Below are positions 59,936 to 64,000 of a stretch of DNA of 64,000 bases, piece after piece. The DNA is from Streptomyces sp. NBC_01465. GTDB lineage: Bacteria > Actinomycetota > Actinomycetes > Streptomycetales > Streptomycetaceae. Position 1 is the first letter of the stretch; every line of letters begins with the position of its first letter. Both the position numbers and the translations under genes were made by a program. The notes beneath the pieces are model-generated. The model was not told the DNA's origin. It made no database searches and saw nothing but the letters and a program-made list of their open reading frames with translations. The DNA lies in contig NZ_CP109467.1 in the NCBI RefSeq assembly GCF_036227325.1, positions 3,472,001-3,536,000 on the forward strand. Reading direction: 5' to 3'.

Positions 59936-60682
59936 ATGCTGCTGGCCCAGATCAGCGATCTGCACCTCGACGGAGACGCCCTCGCCAACGAGCGCGCCAC
60001 CCGCGCCGTGGACTATCTGCGCTCCATGACGCGGCAGCCCGACGCCGTACTGGTGACCGGCGACATCGCCGACCACGGCGCCCCCGCCGAGTACGCGGAG
60101 GCGGCCGACCTCCTTGCCCGTATCGACGCCCCGGTCTTCACCTGCCCCGGCAACCACGACGAGCGCACGGCGTACCGCAAGGTCCTGCTGGGCGAGGAGA
60201 ATCCCACCGCCGCCGCGATCAACCACCTGCACCACGCGGCCGGTTACGCACTCCTGCTCCTCGACTCCAGCATCCCCGGCGAGGACCCCGGCCTCCTCGA
60301 CGACGAGACCCTCGACTGGCTGACCCGCACCCTCGACGACCTCGGCGACACCCCCGCACTGCCCGTCTTCCACCACCCGCCGACCACGCTGCACCACCCG
60401 TACATCGACTCGATCGGCCTCACCAACGCCGACCGGCTGGCCGAGGTCCTCGCGGGCCGCCCCAACATCCCCGCAGTCCTCACCGGCCACGCCCACACCC
60501 CCGCCGCGGCGACCTTCGCGGGCCGCCCGCTCCTCGTGGCGCCCGGCGTGACGTCCACTATCCGCCTCCCCTGGGAGCCGGGCGATCACTTCGCCAGCCG
60601 GACCGCGCCGCCCGGAATCGCCTTCCACGTACTCGGCGAGGACGGCAGCGACACCATCACGACGCACTTCCGTACGGTCTGA
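59936..60682 (+). CDS. Metallophosphoesterase (CpdA-like)
   Basis: 248 residues. The calcineurin-type metal ligands are intact: ISDLHLDGD near residue 7, VTGDIADHG near 41, PGNHDERT near 70, VFHHPPTTLHH near 143 and TGHAHTPAA near 181. The class includes 3',5'-cyclic-nucleotide phosphodiesterases, but the real substrate is not determined. AGGGGAG lies about 6 nt before ATG, just inside the inverted repeat edge. Closed by a terminator at 60687. Confidence 0.88.
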   Translation: MLLAQISDLHLDGDALANERATRAVDYLRSMTRQPDAVLVTGDIADHGAPAEYAEAADLLARIDAPVFTCPGNHDERTAYRKVLLGEENPTAAAINHLHHAAGYALLLLDSSIPGEDPGLLDDETLDWLTRTLDDLGDTPALPVFHHPPTTLHHPYIDSIGLTNADRLAEVLAGRPNIPAVLTGHAHTPAAATFAGRPLLVAPGVTSTIRLPWEPGDHFASRTAPPGIAFHVLGEDGSDTITTHFRTV

Positions 60683-60686
60683 TCCG

Positions 60687-60711
60687 AAGGCCCGCTTGAC
60701 GAGCGGGCCTT
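60687..60711 (+). terminator. Intrinsic terminator of the phosphoesterase gene
   Basis: AAGGCCCGCT (60687-60696), loop TGACG, AGCGGGCCTT (60702-60711), then CTTC; 4 nt after the stop codon. Confidence 0.85.
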
Positions 60712-60778
60712 CTTCACGGATATTTATCTGCGTGACACAGATTCTGCATCACACTGACTTCACTTTAAGGAACTCACC

Positions 60779-61618
60779 ATGACCACACTCGTCACCGGCA
60801 GCCGCGGCAAAGTCGGCGCCGCCCTCATCCAGCTTCTCCACGACCGCGGCGCCCCCGTCCGGGCCGCGTCCGCCGCCCCCGAGAAGCTCGAACTCCCCGC
60901 AGGAGTCGAGGCGGTGAAGCTCGACCTCAAGGACCCGGCGACCTTCCCGGCCGCCCTCACCGGCGTCACCTCGGTCTTCCTGTACGCCGAGCCCTCCCAC
61001 ATCGACGCCTTCCTCCAGCAGGCGGAAGCCGCCGGGGTCCAGCACCTCGTGCTGCTCTCCTCCAGCTCCGTCCTCGCTCCCGGCGCCGCCGACAACGCGA
61101 TCGCCGCAAGCCACCTCGCCGTCGAGCAGGCCCTGGCCGCCTCCCCCCTCACCTCGACCGTCCTGCAGCCGGGCGCCTTCGCCGGCAACGCGCTGCAGTG
61201 GGCCTGGGCCCTGAAGTCCGGCGGCCCCATCTCCCTTCCCTACCCCGGCAGTTACGGCGATCCGATCCACGAGCGCGACATCGCCGAGGCGGCCCTCGCG
61301 GTTCTCGACGACCCGGCTCTGCGCGGCACGGCGTACCAGCTCACCGGCCCCGAATCGCTCACCTTCACCGAGCAGATCGCCGTCCTGGAGGACGCGACGG
61401 GCCGCCCCTTCCCCGTCGCCGAGGTGACCCCCGAGGCCTGGAAGGCCGCCATGGCCGACTACATGCCCGCCCACTTCGCCGACGCACTGCTCGACTACTG
61501 GGCCGCCACCGACGGCACCCCCGCACCCCTCACCCACCACGCCGAAGCCCTGACCGGCCACCCGGCGCGCACCTTCACCGAGTGGGCCAAGGAGAACGCG
61601 GAAGCCTTCCGCGCCTGA
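60779..61618 (+). CDS. NmrA-like NAD(P)-binding SDR protein
   Basis: 279 residues. The Rossmann loop TLVTGSRGKVGAALIQLL at the N-terminus, then VEAVKLDLKDPATFPAAL, GVTSVFLYAEP, and VLQPGAFAGNALQW are typical of NmrA/quinone-reductase-2-like atypical SDRs. The active-site YxxxK is not obvious, so it may be an NADP-sensing or reductase variant. AAGGAA is 8 nt before ATG 60779. It stands alone after the terminator. Confidence 0.82.
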   Translation: MTTLVTGSRGKVGAALIQLLHDRGAPVRAASAAPEKLELPAGVEAVKLDLKDPATFPAALTGVTSVFLYAEPSHIDAFLQQAEAAGVQHLVLLSSSSVLAPGAADNAIAASHLAVEQALAASPLTSTVLQPGAFAGNALQWAWALKSGGPISLPYPGSYGDPIHERDIAEAALAVLDDPALRGTAYQLTGPESLTFTEQIAVLEDATGRPFPVAEVTPEAWKAAMADYMPAHFADALLDYWAATDGTPAPLTHHAEALTGHPARTFTEWAKENAEAFRA

Positions 61619-61673
61619 GCCCCCACCAGCAATCCCCTGGCCCGCACCACACCCCCCGTGCCACCCTGACGAC

Positions 61674-62432
61674 GTGACCACGCGCCCGCAGATCCACCTC
61701 CAATTCGCCCCTGAGCTGCGCCTCTTCGTCCCCTCGGAGCGCCGCCAGGGGCGTACGACCGTCGACACCGACGGCTCCTCCAGCCTCGGCCACGTCATCG
61801 AGGCGCTGGGCGTTCCGCTCACCGAGGCGGGCCTCATCACGGTCGACGGCGCCCCGACCCCGCGCTCGCACGTCCCGCGCTCCGGCGAATCGGTCGACGT
61901 GTACGCGATCGAGCGCCCCCAGACCGTCCCCGGCGCCCCGCTCCGCTTCCTCCTCGACGTCCACCTCGGCACGCTGGCCCGCCGCATGCGCCTCCTCGGC
62001 GTGGACGCGGCGTACTTCAGCGAGGACATCGGCGACCCCGCCCTGGCCGCGCACTCCGCCCGCGAACAGCGCGTCCTGCTCTCCCGGGACCGCGGGCTGC
62101 TGCACCGCCGGGAGCTGTGGGCGGGCGCGTACGTCTACAGCGACCAGCCGGACGACCAACTCCGCGACATCCTGGGCCGGTTCACCCCGGCCCTCGCCCC
62201 CTGGACGCGCTGCACCGCCTGCAACGGCGAGCTGAAGGAGGCCACGAAGGCCGAGGTCAGCGACCGGCTGCACGGCGGGACGGAGCGCTCGTACGACGTC
62301 TTCGCGCAGTGCACGGCCTGCGGGCGCGCCTACTGGCGGGGCGCGCACCACGCCCGGCTGGAGGCCATCGTGGCGGAGGCGGTGCGCGACTTCGGCCCTA
62401 CGCGTCCAGTTCCCCGCTCCTCAGACGCCTGA
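61674..62432 (+). CDS. Mut7-C RNase-like protein with ubiquitin-like N-terminal domain
   Basis: 252 residues from GTG 61674. The N-terminal 80 residues have the ubiquitin/ThiS-like pattern (IHLQFAPELRLFVPSERRQG, GHVIEALGVP, AIERP). A PIN-like Mut7-C domain follows (RFLLDVHLGTLARRMRLLG, VLLSRDRGLLHRR), with a zinc ribbon: two CTAC motifs (WTRCTACNGELKE and FAQCTACGRAYW). Together this is the Mut7-C ubiquitin plus Mut7-C RNase arrangement. Presumed RNA processing or nuclease; not demonstrated. The 3' end overlaps the convergent MarR gene by 35 nt. Confidence 0.82.
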   Translation: MTTRPQIHLQFAPELRLFVPSERRQGRTTVDTDGSSSLGHVIEALGVPLTEAGLITVDGAPTPRSHVPRSGESVDVYAIERPQTVPGAPLRFLLDVHLGTLARRMRLLGVDAAYFSEDIGDPALAAHSAREQRVLLSRDRGLLHRRELWAGAYVYSDQPDDQLRDILGRFTPALAPWTRCTACNGELKEATKAEVSDRLHGGTERSYDVFAQCTACGRAYWRGAHHARLEAIVAEAVRDFGPTRPVPRSSDA

Positions 62433-62892
62433 TCTGCCCGACGCTCAACTCCACGGTCCGCCGCATGTGTTCGGTGATGAGGACGAGGTCGTCGTCGCCG
62501 TACGCGTCGAACATCTCGAACCAGGCGCCGTTGAGCTTCCCCCAGACCGCCCCGAACTCGGCCATCCGCGCGGGCTCCAGCACGACCAGCACCTTGCGGC
62601 GGTCGTCGGTGTCGCGCTGCCGGGTGACGTAACCGGCGCGCTCGAGACGGTCGACGAGCCGCGTGGCCGAGCCGGTGGTGAGCCCGGTGAGCTCGGCGAC
62701 GCGCCCGGTGGTGACCGGGGCGTCCTCCAGACCGAGGAGATTGAGGCACTGCAGATCGGTCGGATGGAGGCCGAGGTGGTCGGCGAGGGCCTGGTTGAAG
62801 AGGGCGTACGAGGCCATGTAGCGCCGGGATTCGGCCCCCAGGGCGGCCATCAGCCGCGCACGCTTCTCCGACTTCTCCGACTTCTGCGTCAT
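62398..62892 (-). CDS. MarR-family transcriptional regulator
   Basis: 164 residues from ATG 62892. The winged HTH is clear: LHPTDLQCLNLLGLEDAPVT, VAELTGLTTGSATRLVDRLE and RAGYVTRQRDTDDRRKVLV. TACACT on the minus strand ends 6 nt before the ATG, so it is probably leaderless. The target is unknown; the upstream neighbour (the ATPase at 62915) is on the same strand with 22 nt between them. Confidence 0.9.
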   Translation of the reverse strand: MTQKSEKSEKRARLMAALGAESRRYMASYALFNQALADHLGLHPTDLQCLNLLGLEDAPVTTGRVAELTGLTTGSATRLVDRLERAGYVTRQRDTDDRRKVLVVLEPARMAEFGAVWGKLNGAWFEMFDAYGDDDLVLITEHMRRTVELSVGQIRRLRSGELDA

Positions 62893-62914
62893 GCAGCAAG
62901 TGTACGGCGCAGAT

Positions 62915-63622
62915 TCAGTCCAGTACGTGCCGGAGATAGGCCCGCGGATCGGCGAGATACCGCCGCCAGTGGTCGACGATCGCCAGCTCGCCCCACTCGA
63001 CCCGCTCCATGCCGTGCTCCCCGACCTCCACGATGTCCGCGCCGGGCAGGGCGGTCAGCAGCGGGGAGTGCGTGGCGCAGATGACCTGGGCGCCGTTCTC
63101 CGCCAACCGGGCCATGTGCCCGATCAGTTCGAGGCAGGAGGTGAACGAGAGCGCGGCCTCGGGCTCGTCCATCACATAGAGCCCGGTCTGCTGGAACTTC
63201 CCGCGGAACGCCTCGAGGAATCCCTCGCCGTGGCTGCGCCCGTCCGGCTCGAACCCTTCCCTGCCCAGCGCGTCGAGCGCGGTCTCGGCCCGCAGGAAGA
63301 ACCCCTTGCGGGCCGCGAAGCTCCGCGTCATCCGCCGCCCGCCTGCCGCCGCGTCGAACCGGATGCGCTCGCCGAGGACGGACTTCTCGCGGTGCGAGGC
63401 GTACTTCCAGTCGTGCGAGCCGCCGTACGAGTCGAGCCCGAACCCCTCCGCGAACGCCTCGACCAGCGTCGACTTCCCCGACCCGTTCTCCCCCACGAGG
63501 AAGGTCACGGGCGCCGTGAACCGCAGCCCCTCCGCCATCAGCTGGCGCACGCAGGGCACCCGCCAGGGCCACTCGGCCTCGTCGTAGGAGCTCGCGTGTG
63601 CGTACGCACGTTCGACAATCAC
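62915..63622 (-). CDS. SMC/ABC-type AAA family ATPase
   Basis: 235 residues from GTG 63622. Walker A VGENGSGKSTLVEAF near residue 43; RSHGEGFLEAFR is the signature-like loop; LYVMDEPEAALSF is Walker B near residue 150; ICATHSPLL holds the switch His. This is the short AAA_21-type ATP-binding cassette that occurs alone or in defence modules. No partner nuclease is adjacent, so no function is assigned. The AT-rich upstream segment may hold the promoter. Confidence 0.85.
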   Translation of the reverse strand: MIVERAYAHASSYDEAEWPWRVPCVRQLMAEGLRFTAPVTFLVGENGSGKSTLVEAFAEGFGLDSYGGSHDWKYASHREKSVLGERIRFDAAAGGRRMTRSFAARKGFFLRAETALDALGREGFEPDGRSHGEGFLEAFRGKFQQTGLYVMDEPEAALSFTSCLELIGHMARLAENGAQVICATHSPLLTALPGADIVEVGEHGMERVEWGELAIVDHWRRYLADPRAYLRHVLD

Positions 63623-63658
63623 GCCGCAATTTTCGCACCCCCGACAAGAGCCCGCCTG

Positions 63659-64000
63659 CTACGGCGCCTCGTCGGTCAGATACCGCTGCACCGTCGGCGC
63701 GAGCCAGGCCACGATCTCCTCGCGCCCCATCGCCACGGCAGCCGGAAACTTCAGTACGTACCGCGCCAGCGCCATCCCCAGGATCTGCGTGGCGACCAGC
63801 ACGGCCCGCCGCTGCGCCTCCTCGGGGTCCGCGGAGATGCCTGCCGCGATCGGCACGATCTGCTGCTTCATGATGTCGTGCATCCGCTCGGCGGTCGCCT
63901 CATTGGTGACGCTCACGCGCAGCAGCGCGGTGAGCGCCTCGTCCTCGTCCCACCGGTCGACGAAGTGCGAGATGAGCACGGCCCCCACGTGCTTGCCGGG
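63659..64000 (-). CDS. TetR-family regulator, C-terminal part (N-terminus outside window)
   Basis: About 113 residues are visible, running off the right edge at base 64000 (the frame stays open). The helical C-terminal domain of TetR proteins is recognisable: VLISHFVDRWDEDEALTALL, MHDIMKQQIVPIAAGISADP, RRAVLVATQILGMALARYVL and EEIVAWLAPTVQRYLTD. The DNA-binding half lies outside. It ends 36 nt after the SMC-type ATPase start. Confidence 0.75.
   Translation of the reverse strand, partial: PGKHVGAVLISHFVDRWDEDEALTALLRVSVTNEATAERMHDIMKQQIVPIAAGISADPEEAQRRAVLVATQILGMALARYVLKFPAAVAMGREEIVAWLAPTVQRYLTDEAP

Overview
The window is ordinary chromosomal DNA from a Streptomyces or a close relative. Signs are the high G+C content with G/C-ending codons, futalosine-type menaquinone genes, large Ser/Thr kinases with extracellular sensor tails, a ccdA/resB/ccsB cytochrome c maturation operon, many orphan regulators, and the dispersed hairpin repeat containing CCTCAATCGCCGGACGGGCT. 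No phage, integrase, transposase, CRISPR array, rRNA or tRNA gene was recognised, and there is no obvious biosynthetic gene cluster. The species cannot be named from this stretch alone.

Layout. 0-7 kb: mqnC (cut by the window edge), two receptor-type Ser/Thr kinases around two small membrane proteins, and mqnA. 7-18 kb: a cold-shock gene with a structured leader; two acyl-CoA synthetases; a PadR regulator with a divergent target; and a fatty-acid module (thiolase and acyl-CoA synthetase on one strand; a FabG4-type reductase and a MaoC hydratase on the other) beside a TetR gene. A 14-bp palindromic site occurs at both the module's divergent promoter and the TetR gene. 17.5-20.6 kb: a sulfite-oxidase-like enzyme and a DAACS-family symporter, each preceded by a tiny cysteine-rich leader ORF that looks leaderless. 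21-28.3 kb: a second menaquinone block (mqnE, an Lrp regulator, ubiX, a rhomboid protease, a lipoprotein with a non-canonical start, mqnP and a UbiD-type decarboxylase).

28-46 kb: an NCS1 permease with a PucR regulator and a divergent Fe(II) oxygenase, an RHH/PIN toxin-antitoxin pair, several solitary enzymes and acetyltransferases, then a P-loop NTPase next to a membrane-anchored type-I periplasmic-binding-protein gene; this pair is the least understood locus here. 46-56 kb: an ECF sigma factor overlapping a single-pass membrane protein, then a long minus-strand run for tetrapyrrole and cytochrome c maturation (hemL, histidine phosphatase, Tat lipoprotein, tlpA, ccdA, resB, ccsB). 56-64 kb: an AraC regulator, two GNATs, a QorR/Qor-like divergent pair, a metallophosphoesterase behind a perfect 14-bp inverted repeat, an NmrA-like reductase, a Mut7-C protein, a MarR regulator, an SMC-like ATPase and a partial TetR.

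Themes. The respiratory chain is strongly represented: six menaquinone-route genes, haem synthesis and cytochrome c maturation. Sulfur and cysteine supply form a second theme through the two leader peptides. Transcription often seems to start at the start codon itself: at least thirteen genes have a TANNNT hexamer ending 6-7 nt before ATG or GTG.
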